Source of the DNA: Dendrophyllia cribrosa
Lineage: Eukaryota; Cnidaria; Anthozoa; Scleractinia; Dendrophylliidae
Direction: 5' to 3'
NCBI GenBank assembly: GCA_024195265.1
Contig: JAJLRJ010000010.1
Span: 23,515,454-23,579,453 of the forward strand
Length of the DNA stretch: 64,000 nucleotides
How positions within the stretch are numbered: the stretch's first letter is position 1; every line of letters begins with the position of its first letter. The notes beneath the pieces are model-generated. The model saw only the letters and a list, made by a program, of their open reading frames with translations, had not been told where the DNA came from and made no database searches. The translations under genes were made by a program, and so were the position numbers. This document shows, in pieces, positions 1 through 11,751 of the stretch.

Positions 1-179
1 TTAATATATCGGAATTGGTCTATTAGAAGCGTACTGTAATTCGACGATCAACCTGGTACTTTAAAATGCGCAAGTACGATGTAACGCTAGTGTCCTTCTA
101 TTTACAACGCTTGTAAAATATCGGAACCCAAGCGATGTGTTAAAATCTTGATAGTTTCACATCCGACTATAAAAAATGA

Positions 180-661
180 TATCTTGTGCATAACATGTAC
201 TTTATGCAAATTAAAAGCGATGTAAACGATCGGTGAAACAGGCAGATCAGAAGACTTGGCGATCGTTTTTGCGAACATCTACGAGACACTGCATCTAAAC
301 CAGTCGCCCGACACCTTAATTTCCCTAATCATTCCACGCTACGCTTGACGGTCTACTGCTTTTCCCCATATCAGGATTAAATGGAAAGCTGCAAAAATTT
401 ATCTTTCAAATTGGCGCTCATTTTCTCTCCACGGAATCAACGAAAGCTTTCATTCAACTAATTGATTATTGTATTTCACGTTACCATATTTTCACCAATA
501 GCATAGCTTCACAGTTCGATATACAGATCGCACACAACCCACAATTCCTTGGTTTGCTCTGGGGAAGCGCTAGACCTCAAAACGTAAGCTTTTGAATGTC
601 TTTACGGTGGCCAATTTACCTTATCAAATCAGTTGATAAAACTAACGAAATGTCCGTGTTC
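180..661 (+). mobile_element. Degenerate Penelope-like 3' end (old copy)
   Basis: This stretch aligns by eye, with many substitutions, to the last ~480 bp of the young Penelope copies in the window: first the GIY-YIG nuclease coding end, then the terminal region ending in a diverged 'TTATCAAATCAGTTGATAA' version of the young 'TTATCGACTCAGTCGATAA' palindrome. Frames are broken. It shows that the same family was active here long before the three near-identical young arrays inserted. It lies downstream of the last visible exon of the channel gene. Confidence 0.7.
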
Positions 662-812
662 TGGTTGGATATTACAAGTTCAAAACTACACGTGTTTGGA
701 ACAGTGATTTAGTTGCGCGTCAGCCATTAGAGGCACAATGGCGCGTTACTCGTCATGGATCCGGTGAGAGGCTGCTCCTTCAGCGCCATGAGAGTAACTT
801 CTTCCGGAATAA

Positions 813-1084
813 TTAGACAACACTATTTTCTGCTGCACAAGCTTCTAATCTTGCTTTTGTCTTATCCATTTTGCATTGCACGCTTAAAAGCAGTATTAAT
901 TTCTCTATTAGTTTATACCTTTCCTCGGAAATAATGTCACTATTATCTTGAAGTATTAGGACGTAGGCTTCTATCTTGTCAACGTGGCCTTGCACCTCTT
1001 GAAGAAGTTTTCTTGTTACTTCGAGATCGTTGCGAATGGTATTTTGTTCAGTTGATTTCCCGTCATTCAACGTCTTTCTACGTA
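813..1084 (-). CDS. Channel gene, last exon (cytoplasmic coiled C-terminus)
   Basis: Terminal exon of the GluR0-like channel gene. It is preceded by a polypyrimidine tract and AG (ttttcag at 1085-1091 on the minus strand) and begins in phase 1, which matches the single base left over at the end of the 1254-1425 exon. It encodes about 90 residues ending in a stop at 813-815. The sequence is charged and helical (VRRKTLNDG, then alternating L/I/V with E/K, such as LEVTRKLLQEVQGHVDKIEA), so a short intracellular coiled coil is likely. It contains no transmembrane segment. Phase matching with the M4 exon is the main evidence that it belongs to the gene; I recognise no domain. Confidence 0.6.
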
Positions 1085-1253
1085 CTGAAAAACACAACGA
1101 GTTGAATTGTTGTTAAAAACATTTTTCCACCATTCTTCCATAGAAATATAGGAATGAGAGTGTGAGTTTGAGAGAAAACGTAAAGCTGCGGAAACTCGAG
1201 CCAAAGACTGTGTAAGTGGATCCAAGAGCAAGACTTTTAGTAAAACAGCTCAC

Positions 1254-1425
1254 CTAATACCACATTATCTTCTGCTTTAGCTCGCCTTCTGTTAAAGATC
1301 TCCCATAACGTTCCAGTAAGGATTAAACCACCAAGTACCCCGAGTGATACGTACAGGAACTGTTTAACAAAGGCCAGGGAATGATAAAACAGGCTGGGCT
1401 TTTGTGTAGAATTCTGTTGCGCTAA
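1254..1425 (-). CDS. Channel gene, M4 transmembrane exon
   Basis: The exon has acceptor ctttttttcag just above 1425 and donor G|gtgagc at 1253-1252 (minus strand). It is 172 bp, phase 0 in and phase 1 out. The product contains an extracellular stretch (LAQQNSTQKP), one strong hydrophobic helix (FLYVSLGVLGGLILTG) and a positively charged inner flank (NRRRAKAED). This is the layout of the fourth membrane segment of animal ionotropic glutamate receptors, which follows the S2 ligand-binding half. Bacterial GluR0 lacks M4, so the gene has an animal-type topology. The preceding exon is 35.3 kb away at 36735. Confidence 0.7.
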
Positions 1426-1579
1426 CTGAAAAAAAGACCACAATCTAGATTAAAACTAATGCATTACAACCGCGGCCATGCCAAGCACTCAAAGTCGCGT
1501 AACATTTAATTAGTGGAATAAATTAAAGAACCCGGATCCTGTAGGGGCTGGATGTTTATGTCACGTAAATTTTCATCAA

Positions 1580-1752
1580 TAGTCAGGCGGTTATGTGAAA
1601 AAATTGTGCACTTTGAGCTAAAAGCATGAAATTTTGCATGAAGTACCAGGTTTATGTGGTAAACAAATGTGGATATGGAGCCATCGAGGAAATTCTATTT
1701 TTGTTAAGTTATGACGGTTTTTAAAAATGGCGGCCATTTTGAACCGGAAGTG
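1580..1752 (+). repeat. Left terminal inverted repeat of the Academ-like element
   Basis: Imperfect match to the complement of 15186-15368. Shared blocks include the terminal 18 bp, TTGTGCACTTT, ATATGGAGCCA, and AATGGCGGCCAT followed by a CCGGAAGT block. Confidence 0.65.
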
Positions 1753-2434
1753 AAATTTATTTTAACGTCAGTGCCATTAAACGGCCTTTTCTTGATCTTA
1801 TTCAACTTTATGTTTAATGTTGCATTGATTTTAATCTTTCATTAATAAATTATTTGTTTCAATTGTTTAAAAAAATATAAGATTTACTAAGAAATGATTA
1901 ATTTTCAATATGGCCGCCATTTTGTACCGGAAGTGAAAGGTGATCACAAGGAAAATGCTTGTTAAATTGTTTCTTTCTTTTGAAATCGCTTTAGATGTCA
2001 TAATTTATCGCAATAAAATTATGAAAACAAACTTTTATATCATTCCGTTAACTAAATGCTTTTATTTCTCATGCAATGGTATCATACTGGACTTAATCTT
2101 GACAAACTCTTATACTACTTGCCCATAATTGTAAAGACGAATATTTTTCAACTTAGCTCGTCTCATACATACATTAGAGGCTGGAAATAAACAATTCCGG
2201 TTTACCCAGTCAATCATTCTGTTAAAAAAAAACTTGTTTGCACAGCATACAACTGTTGTTATGCGCATATCAGAGGCTGGAAATAACAAATTAGTATGCT
2301 TTACACAATAATATTAATCACATACTTCACCTAGTTACTATCCAAAAGTTTGAGGCAGTTTAGACATTACATGACTCGTTATTCTGATATTCGGAATTGT
2401 TCAACAGAATAAGTGATTCATTCAACGTTCATCC

Positions 2435-5400
2435 TTATTCACGGTTGTTACATTGGTCACTACAGCTGCAAAGTGCAGTACATTGCAGCGCTGCTCTTCT
2501 ACACGAACAACTTCCTCTGCATCCCACCTTGCATCCGCATTTGATTAGCTCTCGGCATGACTTGGTGACATCAGTTAGAGTTGTCCAAAAAGGCTGCCAC
2601 CCTCCTTCCTTGAAAGTCCAGCCCCAGTCACCAGGCGAAGGTAGCTCTGGGCTTGGTGAGACGGCTTGGCCCCAACAGTGACCGGCTTGTTAAGCTGCCC
2701 TGTAGGTGTGTTGTAAAAGGGCCGCCCTTGTCGGTGGAATCGCATCATACGCTCTACCTCTCTGAGCAAACAGTTGCTTTCTGGCCTCATCTACGCTGGT
2801 CTTACTGCTCGTTCTGTCGTACATGAGTACGACAAAACGTTCAAGCTGAGCCACACATGCTTCACTGACTGGATGAGTGGGTGAAGTCGCCAGCTGCAGG
2901 AAGGCATCCGTGACGGCTGGATAATTTCGCCATACGGTGAAGGCAGTCTTCTTTCCTCGTCCGGCAAAACAAGATACCGTATCGCATCCTGTGAATGCGT
3001 GGAATACGGGTAGAGACTTTGACATTTCTGATCCCAGGCTTCTTGAGATCTCGTGCGCAGCAATGTAGCGCAAATACGAGCCAGTGCCCATTGCAACCCA
3101 GACTTCCACTTGTTGCTCCTGAAGCATATCGGCGAGTGTTACAGCTAGAACAAGAACATCAGTGTCAACTGTACGTATCAGAATCTTCCGGTGACCCTCC
3201 TGGACTGCGTCGACTGCATGCAAAATCATCCTGGTGTCAGCTTCCTCGTGTGTACATGGAGCGAGTTTCGATGTGTTGCTACGGGCAAGAGAACACAGGA
3301 CTTCTGTGCCTTTGGTTGTGATGACTTGCTTTTCCTCACGCAAGGATAGTACAGACTCGGCCAGAAACCGGAATAATTCTTGCTTGTTTTCGTCATTCCT
3401 TAGGAACTGCTGCCAGTTGCGAGGTAGTTGAGTGCTTGCCTGTACGCGCCTTCTAGCACCCTTCCCTCGTTTACTTCTTGTAGTGGCCTTTAAACTGTTG
3501 GAAACATATTCATCCCATACTACATCAAGTCGCTTAGCATGGGAGAGCTGAGATTGAATGTAGGGCAGAAAAGACTGTCTTGAATATTCTGCGAATGTTT
3601 TCTCTGTTCCAGGCTTGACCATATTGACAACAACGGATCCGTCAATGATAATGGTATCTACATCCTCGGGCATCTTCGCTTGTGGAGTTGTGTAAGACTG
3701 GAGACATTCAGCTAGTTCGGACTTCTTTTGAGGAAGACGCAGCTTACCATCCTGTGACAGCGACGGTGGACAACTTTGATTTTCGTGCTGAAAAAACTCA
3801 TCCAGGTTTCCCTCCCTCGTCTGACAAGAAATGTACAACCTTGAAAAAAGCAAACAATCATTCTTTGCAGATGACAACTGCTGCTTGGTCTTAGACACCG
3901 TCTTTGATGCAGGACAGTTAAAGACGCCAAGATCATTCCTCTTTATTGGATCATACAATGACTTGCTTCGCTACACCAAGCGTTCCGTTATGAATGTCTC
4001 GTACTGTTCCATTCCAACCTCTTCTACCGTGCGCAGTCTCACCAGTGCATCCGAACTCGTTATCTCTTTAGTTTCCAAAACTAAGAGATCTTCAGTTTCC
4101 TCCATGAATGGATTTCCCATTTCTTCAATTGTTTTTGTAAGTGCAGTAACATCTCTGTAAAACAAAGATTGCAAGCTTCTTGTGTCTTCATGGTGTTTTC
4201 CATTCTGCTCGTTTTGAGTGGATTCTGTTACAATGCTGGCCTCAAACTCTTTGATGACTCTTGCCATCTCGGGACCAGATACCATCCATCGACGAAGGGC
4301 ACTTGGATTCTCTGTTAATCCCACAGCACCACCCTCCCCTTTGACTAAGGCGTTGTTCTGTTCATGAGCTTGGTCAATTGGGATGCTTGAGAACGGCTTT
4401 GACGTCTTGTTAACAGCAAACTTTCCTTGCTCAAATTGTAAGGCAACATTTGGTGCAGCATCTTTCAGACGATACATGTCTCGCAAGTGAATTGGTAGCC
4501 ATCTAGCATAGTGCGTATGGTCCAGTCCAAATAACCATGGTACCATCTTGGATAGCGCGTCGAGGTAGAGCTCAAAATTTGCCTCTCGGAGGGACCTTAC
4601 GAACACCAGTAACAGCAGTTCTAGTTGAAGTGTGAGGTACCAAAAGTGGAACTGTGGCACAGTAGCTACCTTCTTCAGACACCAATCGGAGAACGATGAG
4701 ATGGGTTGATCTGGTTCTAAACCGTCTTTGTAGCTTTGGTATGCCTTGGTGAGAAGCGCATAGAGACTGCTTGCTGTTATCTGATGCGCGCGTCGTGTGC
4801 GAGTGACACTCGCAGCCTTCAGGAAAGAGTCTGAAGTACCTGCTGTTGCTACATTGGCTTCTGCTAGGGCTGCTGTCCATCCGCTTCCCTCCAACCAACC
4901 CCCAATGGCTTTCAGGAAAACCATTTCAATGTGTAAACCACCAAACATTATGACAAATTGCCTCTCTCCAAACCTTTCTGGAAAATTCCATTGAATTTCT
5001 TTCGCCACTGCGTATAATGGCTGATCCATCGCTACTTCTGGGATCTGACCGGCGTTGAGGTGACCCACACATGCTTTGATGATGTTCAAGGAATGGCATA
5101 TCATTGCAGCTGACTTTGCTTGATCGGGAAAGAGAGGAAGTAGCGAGGATATTGCAGACTTTGTGTTTGTTTCTTCTTTTCTACATTGGTTTGAGTGATA
5201 GACGGACCATGAAATGGTCTTGTTCTGTGGCAAACCCTGTCCATCATCTGAGACAGTTTCCTTTACATCTCCCAACCATTTAGATTCTTCTTCAATTGCC
5301 TTTGCAACAATCTGACCATCTCCTCGCATATCACTTTGCACTTCGGGTACCAAAGGGTTTTTTTTAGGAAGTACAATCGGGGGAACTTGACTGTAAGACT

Positions 5401-6997
5401 CAGGTAATTCTGCAACGGACTTTGTACCTGTGGACATGGCTTGGTCAAGTGACACTCTCGGTCTGCAAACCCCTGGAACTTGAGCGCTCGGTTGTTGAAA
5501 AAGTGATATTCCAGTGCCATGAAATGAGTCATGAGCAGTTGTCGAGCTCGGGTTGTGATCGATGTTGTCCACGGCCGCTGAAGTAAACAAACCTTTGCGA
5601 AGATCAGGTGGGCACACAACATCCTCTTGATGATACTGATGGCAAACTGAGTTTCCCAATTCTGTCGAAATGGCCAGCACTCTGTCGTACGATATAGACA
5701 AGCCTAGTTCATGCAACTTCTCCACAAGGTCCCGGCTGCGGGTTTTAGCGTGAACAATCAACCCTGTGTAGATTGGAAGTGGTGTCTCCCTCGTTTTGTT
5801 GTGGCGTTCTCGTTTAACATCTCCCTCTCGGCGACGAACAAAGCTATTATATTGCAGCAGCTGTGCAATACTGAGTCCTGCTTGAAATTTTGCATACGAA
5901 GAAGCTTGGGTTTGAATACTTGGCCCATATAGAATCATATTCACTAAAGACAGCAGCGCGGTTGGTACAGACTCTACCTGGCAATTAGAGTCGAAGAAAC
6001 CATTGAATGTGCTCTTTAGTTGTAGCATATCTCTCCGGATTATGCTGGCTGCTTTTGTCAAATGAATGGCTTCATCGTTGCAATCTTCTCTAAGAACTCG
6101 GTTTAACGCTAAGCCAACGTCTTCTTTAAATCCAAGAAAAATGGCACGACCTTGTTTGTATGCTTCAAGGTCGGGGATGTGAGATAAAAGCCGCTCTTTC
6201 AGTCGCGTGGTATGCACGCGACTCTGCATATCGGCACCCAACTGCTCCATTCGAGTGGTGTACATATTGGCTAGATCAGCCAATTTAAATACGGTGATTG
6301 AATCACTGGTTGAACGTGCCTCTTCTATATACGTTATAAGCTCTGCCAAAACGATGCCCCCAAGTTGAAATTTGGTATCGTCTGCTTCATCTTTTAAAAC
6401 TGTTTCCGCTCTTTTATACAAAGACACTAAACACGAAGAGTGATAACATGCTTCTAAAGCTACCAAATCACTAGCACTCAATTTGGCCAACAACTTCTGA
6501 TCTTGCAGAGCAATGGCACATCTTCTGACACGAGCATCCAATCCAAAAGTGCAAACATTATGAAGTGGATTTTTCAAGGCGCTGGGTTGATCACAAAAAA
6601 AGCAAATCTTCTCCGGGTTATTCATCTGTGAAAGGCTTGGGCTACTGGAGCGCGTATATTTACAGCTTGCAGATGGATCGGGTGTTGGAGCCTGTCTCTT
6701 TTTGGCTCTGTTGAGCTTAGTGGAATTAAAAAGCAAATAACAGCTCTTATGCCATCGGGCTTTGCAACGCAAAAACGTACTTTCCATTCCATCACCTTCA
6801 TTCAGTCGAGATAGGCTTATCTGAATTGGCATACACCCCAGTTCATGAAACTGTTGAATATTTTCGGCAAGGGTCTTGTAACCAGCTCCAACATCAGACC
6901 TCTTTGAGTCTGCAGGGCATTGAAGTGCCTCACTCTTACTCTCTTGACAGAGAACACAAAGACTCCAGTCTGTCCTCGAGCCTAACTCTTGGTTCAT
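2435..6997 (-). pseudogene. Academ-type transposase with XPG-like and CXC domains, two in-frame stops
   Basis: One reading frame of 1,520 codons runs from ATG at 6997 to TAA at 2435-2437. It is interrupted only by TAG at 3971-3973 and TAA at 2690-2692; no frameshift is seen. Order of parts: N-terminal paired-Cys modules (CVLCQ, then CFFCDQ with HNVC and CYHSSC); a long central region with VDNIDHN (about residue 475) and IDQAHEQNN (about residue 872), my candidates for transposase acidic residues; an XPG/PIN-like nuclease region (TIIIDGS, HEEADTRM, TVDTDVLVLAV, FTGCDTVSCFAGRGKK) between 2950 and 3660; and, after the second stop, a Cys-rich tail (CGCKVGCRGSCSCRR) like tesmin/TSO1 CXC domains. 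Upstream of the ATG, tttacag could be a splice acceptor, so a 5' exon is possible. The stops imply loss of function unless read through. Confidence 0.65.
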
Positions 6998-7120
6998 TAT
7001 TGGGCTGTAAATTTAATAGAAAATCACCAGAAATATTTCTCTGCCAATCGATGTCTTTATGTTACACGAGAATTTAGTTTTATCGACTGAGTCGATAAGG
7101 TAAATTGACCACCGTAAAAA

Positions 7121-7169
7121 GATTCAAATAGCTGACGTTTCGAGCGCTAGCCCTTCGTCGGAGCGAATC
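7121..7169 (-). ncRNA. Hammerhead-ribozyme-like motif, array 1 copy A
   Basis: Same motif as described for 14144-14192, on the minus strand. A further copy of the motif belongs to unit B at 10170-10218 (minus). Confidence 0.45.
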
Positions 7170-7259
7170 AAGGAATTGTGGGTAGTGTGTGGTTTTATAT
7201 AGTAAGCGGTGGAGTCACGCTATTGGTGGAAATTTGGTGACGTGAAAAACAAATGTAGA

Positions 7260-9971
7260 TTAGTTGAATGAAAAGCGTTCGTTGATTCCGTGGGGTTTGA
7301 GAGTGCCGATTTGAAAGATGATTTTTTGTTCTAGGTTTTTACGGCTTTCTGTGTTACCCTGGTGTAGGGAAAGGCCGCAGATTGTCATGTGTTGTTTAGA
7401 ATGGTTAGTAAGATTAAAATGGCGCGCGACTGGTTTGGATGCGTCTTTGTCATTTTTTTCAACGTCTCGGAGATGTTCACGAAAACGGTCGCCCAGTCTC
7501 CTCCCTGTTTCGCCAATGTATATCTTTTTGCAAAAAGTACATGTTATGCAGTAGATAACATTTACGGAGGTGCATGTAAAACGATCAGTGATTTTAATGG
7601 ATCGTTTGGGTCCTGTTATTTTGTCCGCGTTGTGAATGAAAGGACAAGTGTTACATCGTGTGCGTGTGCATTTGAAAGTTCCCGGTACATCGTCAGATTT
7701 CAGTGCGCTCGTAACTAGAAAGTTGCCTATGTTTTTGTCACGTTTGAATGAAATTAGTGGGGGTTGTGAAAAAATTCTGCCAGTTTCGGGGTCGTTTTGG
7801 AGTAATTTGAAATTTTTTAAAATGATGCTTTTGACTGTGTTGTTGTGTGGGTGGAAAGTGAGGGTGAATGGAATTCTCTCGTTCTCTTCCTTCTGTGGCG
7901 TTTGTAGTGCTGATTGTCTGTCGATCTGTTGTGCACGTTGTTGGCCCGTATTAACAACAGAGTCAGGGTACCCACGTTTCTTGAAAAACTGGCACATTTC
8001 TTCTGATTTGTTGGAAAAATCAGAGTCATCACTACATAGACGTCGGAGTCTGAGAAATTGAGAATACGGAATGGCGTTTTTAACGTGCGATGGATGTGAG
8101 GATGAATGTAACAGATAACTGTGGGAATCTGTAGGTTTGTAGTGCACACTTGTGGATAAACTGTTACCGTTGATTGAAATATTAATGTCAAGAAAAGCGA
8201 CTGAGGTTTCGGAAATTTCCCAGGTATATTTTAGAGCTGGATGAAAAGTATTGACAGAAGTTATGAATTGATTAAGTTCCTCTTTACTGGAAGAGGTAGC
8301 GCCAATGCAATCATCGATGTAGCGGCCGTAGAGTTCGGGTTTGGTTCCGTGGTACTGATTAAAAAATTTGTCTTCGATGTGGCCTACAAAAAGGTTAGCG
8401 TAGCTTGGTCCCATTTTGGTGCCCATGGCGACTCCATTTACTTGTTTGTAGTAGTTTTGGGAAAATGAAAAACAGTTAAGTGTCAAAACTAATTCGGCTA
8501 AGCGGAGCAGTGTTTCTGAGCTTGGGTTTTGAATGGAGCGCTGGTCGAAAAAATATTTTAGTGCTTGAAGTCCTTCGTCATTGGGGATGACGGTATATAA
8601 AGAGGTAATGTCCATAGTGAAAATTAATTTGTTTTCGCTGGGAAAACTGAAATCCCGGAAAATTTTGAGTGCGTGATTGGTGTCCTTAATGTACGAGGGT
8701 AGTGATTTGACAATGGGGGCCATGATTTTGTCTAAATAGCTAGAAATTAGTTCGGTAGGACAGCTACAAGCGGAAACAATTGGTCGGCCCGGATTGTTTG
8801 GTTTATGAACTTTAGGTTTGAAATAAACGCGTGAGGTTCTAGGAGTAGTGATGATGAGATTGTTGGCGGTAACTGGTAATTGTTGTTTAGTAATGAGGTC
8901 TTGGATAGTTTCTTTGATAATTTTTTGGTTGGTAGAAGTGAGATCTTTATCAACTTTGGCATAGAAAGCGGTGTCAGAAAGTTGCCGAAAAGCCTCTTGT
9001 TGGTAAAGGTCGGTCCGCCAAACAACTACCGCCCCGCCTTTGTCGGCCGCTTTGATAACAATGTCGCGTCGTTTGCTAAGACTTTTGAGCGCTGCCCATT
9101 CTCCTGTTGAAAGGTTGGAAATTTTGGTGTGGCGGTTAAATTTAAGTTTTTGGACATCGTGACGACATTTTTTGACAAAAAAATCTAGAGAAGAAAACTG
9201 GCCCTCTGGGGGAGTCCATTTTGATTTGCGAACGTTGAGTGTTTCAAAAACATCTTTTTCCGAGGTGTTAGAATTGTCTTCTTTGTCGTGGAAAAAAGCT
9301 CTTAATTGCACGCGGCGAAGGAATTTTTCAACATCTTGTTTGACTGAAAATTCGTCGGTTTGTTTCGCTATAGGAACAAAGTTTAAACCTTTACTAAGAA
9401 CTGACCTCTCTGGGTTAGAAAGCGGCAAATTTTCCGGAATGGTTACGACGCCATTGTGACTATCGAATGAATGGTCGCCGGATAATTGAGGACCTATTAA
9501 CTGTTCAAGTTTTTGGGTCTTGATTTGGTTAAGGCTGTTGAACAGTTTAGCATTGAGTTCTTGAATTTTAGCGCGAATTGATTGTACTAAGACAGCTGGA
9601 CAAATTTTGGAAAGTTCGGAACGGTATTGGATAATTTCCTTTTCGAGATTGTTACGTTTAAGGCACATAGCTCTGATGGTGATCCTCATAATATTACGCG
9701 AGAAAGAATTTTGGGCATGGTGAATTTCGTGAAAATATTGTTGATTGGAATCAGAGAATGTAGAAGCGTGAAAATTTGAACGGAACCCTTTAGGAATGAC
9801 TTTGGATTGGAGGCAACGGCCGATGAAATTGATGTGACTACAAAACCTAGTTTTGGTAAAGATGCGAGTGGCTAAACGAAAGGCTAAATTAGTGGAAATG
9901 GGGGGAAAAGGAATAAGATAACTTACGATTTCCTGGCGTAGCTCCTTGGTGAGTGTCTTGAGGTTAGGCAT
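7260..9971 (-). CDS. Penelope-like RT + GIY-YIG endonuclease, copy A, intact
   Basis: An uninterrupted frame of 903 codons starting MPNLKTLTKELRQ. It encodes the single polyprotein of a Penelope-like retroelement. Visible parts: an N-terminal coiled region; reverse transcriptase with KAADKGGAVVV, the motif-A aspartate in FTMDITSLYT, motif B NGVAMGTKMGPSYAN and the catalytic box YIDDCIG; a linker with CNTCPF; and a C-terminal GIY-YIG-type nuclease with VIYCITC, KKIYIGETGRRLGDRFREH and RHFNLTNHS. Known members copy RNA at a nicked target using these two activities. The start is the first ATG after the leader and is identical in the copies at 25059-27770 and 30042-32753. The frame is intact and presumably functional. 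Assignment to a subgroup (Poseidon, Penelope or another) is not safe by eye. Confidence 0.92.
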   Translation of the reverse strand: MPNLKTLTKELRQEIVSYLIPFPPISTNLAFRLATRIFTKTRFCSHINFIGRCLQSKVIPKGFRSNFHASTFSDSNQQYFHEIHHAQNSFSRNIMRITIRAMCLKRNNLEKEIIQYRSELSKICPAVLVQSIRAKIQELNAKLFNSLNQIKTQKLEQLIGPQLSGDHSFDSHNGVVTIPENLPLSNPERSVLSKGLNFVPIAKQTDEFSVKQDVEKFLRRVQLRAFFHDKEDNSNTSEKDVFETLNVRKSKWTPPEGQFSSLDFFVKKCRHDVQKLKFNRHTKISNLSTGEWAALKSLSKRRDIVIKAADKGGAVVVWRTDLYQQEAFRQLSDTAFYAKVDKDLTSTNQKIIKETIQDLITKQQLPVTANNLIITTPRTSRVYFKPKVHKPNNPGRPIVSACSCPTELISSYLDKIMAPIVKSLPSYIKDTNHALKIFRDFSFPSENKLIFTMDITSLYTVIPNDEGLQALKYFFDQRSIQNPSSETLLRLAELVLTLNCFSFSQNYYKQVNGVAMGTKMGPSYANLFVGHIEDKFFNQYHGTKPELYGRYIDDCIGATSSSKEELNQFITSVNTFHPALKYTWEISETSVAFLDINISINGNSLSTSVHYKPTDSHSYLLHSSSHPSHVKNAIPYSQFLRLRRLCSDDSDFSNKSEEMCQFFKKRGYPDSVVNTGQQRAQQIDRQSALQTPQKEENERIPFTLTFHPHNNTVKSIILKNFKLLQNDPETGRIFSQPPLISFKRDKNIGNFLVTSALKSDDVPGTFKCTRTRCNTCPFIHNADKITGPKRSIKITDRFTCTSVNVIYCITCTFCKKIYIGETGRRLGDRFREHLRDVEKNDKDASKPVARHFNLTNHSKQHMTICGLSLHQGNTESRKNLEQKIIFQIGTLKPHGINERFSFN

Positions 9972-10308
9972 CGTTGTCTTCGGTTCGTTCGGTGAGAAAG
10001 CTGTTGAGTAAGAAATATTGATGTAAAAAGTTAATGGTCGCAGCGAATAAACAACACATGAATGGGGTTAGTTTCTAGAGAAACTGTGGTGCTGCGTCGG
10101 TGGGGGGATGAAACACGAGAATTTAGTTTTATCGACTGAGTCGATAAGGTAAATTGACCACCGTAAAAAGATTCAAATAGCTGACGTTTCGAGCGCTAGC
10201 CCTTCGTCGGAGCGAATCAAGGAATTGTGGGTAGTGTGTGGTTTTATATAGTAAGCGGTGGAGTCACGCTATTGGTGGAAATTTGGTGACGTGAAAAACA
10301 AATGTAGA

Positions 10309-11751
10309 TTAGTTGAATGAAAAGCGTTCGTTGATTCCGTGGGGTTTGAGAGTGCCGATTTGAAAGATGATTTTTTGTTCTAGGTTTTTACGGCTTTCTG
10401 TGTTACCCTGGTGTAGGGAAAGGCCGCAGATTGTCATGTGTTGTTTAGAATGGTTAGTAAGATTAAAATGGCGCGCGACTGGTTTGGATGCGTCTTTGTC
10501 ATTTTTTTCAACGTCTCGGAGATGTTCACGAAAACGGTCGCCCAGTCTCCTCCCTGTTTCGCCAATGTATATCTTTTTGCAAAAAGTACATGTTATGCAG
10601 TAGATAACATTTACGGAGGTGCATGTAAAACGATCAGTGATTTTAATGGATCGTTTGGGTCCTGTTATTTTGTCCGCGTTGTGAATGAAAGGACAAGTGT
10701 TACATCGTGTGCGTGTGCATTTGAAAGTTCCCGGTACATCGTCAGATTTCAGTGCGCTCGTAACTAGAAAGTTGCCTATGTTTTTGTCACGTTTGAATGA
10801 AATTAGTGGGGGTTGTGAAAAAATTCTGCCAGTTTCGGGGTCGTTTTGGAGTAATTTGAAATTTTTTAAAATGATGCTTTTGACTGTGTTGTTGTGTGGG
10901 TGGAAAGTGAGGGTGAATGGAATTCTCTCGTTCTCTTCCTTCTGTGGCGTTTGTAGTGCTGATTGTCTGTCGATCTGTTGTGCACGTTGTTGGCCCGTAT
11001 TAACAACAGAGTCAGGGTACCCACGTTTCTTGAAAAACTGGCACATTTCTTCTGATTTGTTGGAAAAATCAGAGTCATCACTACATAGACGTCGGAGTCT
11101 GAGAAATTGAGAATACGGAATGGCGTTTTTAACGTGCGATGGATGTGAGGATGAATGTAACAGATAACTGTGGGAATCTGTAGGTTTGTAGTGCACACTT
11201 GTGGATAAACTGTTACCGTTGATTGAAATATTAATGTCAAGAAAAGCGACTGAGGTTTCGGAAATTTCCCAGGTATATTTTAGAGCTGGATGAAAAGTAT
11301 TGACAGAAGTTATGAATTGATTAAGTTCCTCTTTACTGGAAGAGGTAGCGCCAATGCAATCATCGATGTAGCGGCCGTAGAGTTCGGGTTTGGTTCCGTG
11401 GTACTGATTAAAAAATTTGTCTTCGATGTGGCCTACAAAAAGGTTAGCGTAGCTTGGTCCCATTTTGGTGCCCATGGCGACTCCATTTACTTGTTTGTAG
11501 TAGTTTTGGGAAAATGAAAAACAGTTAAGTGTCAAAACTAATTCGGCTAAGCGGAGCAGTGTTTCTGAGCTTGGGTTTTGAATGGAGCGCTGGTCGAAAA
11601 AATATTTTAGTGCTTGAAGTCCTTCGTCATTGGGGATGACGGTATATAAAGAGGTAATGTCCATAGTGAAAATTAATTTGTTTTCGCTGGGAAAACTGAA
11701 ATCCCGGAAAATTTTGAGTGCGTGATTGGTGTCCTTAATGTACGAGGGTAG
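10309..11751 (-). pseudogene. Penelope-like copy B, 5'-truncated RT + GIY-YIG
   Basis: The frame is open from the head-to-head junction near 11751 to the same stop as copy A. It retains RT from just before FTMDITSLYT through YIDDCIG and the complete GIY-YIG region, but has lost about the first 430 codons. The first few residues of the open frame (upstream of SLPSYIKDTNH) are read from inverted copy C and are chimeric. There is no natural start codon, so this is a dead copy. Confidence 0.88.

Noticed and set aside
7318..8061. Antisense open frames of 78-141 codons across every Penelope copy
   Set aside because: They repeat identically wherever the RT/GIY-YIG frame occurs and lie on its opposite strand; they have no family features and are shadows.
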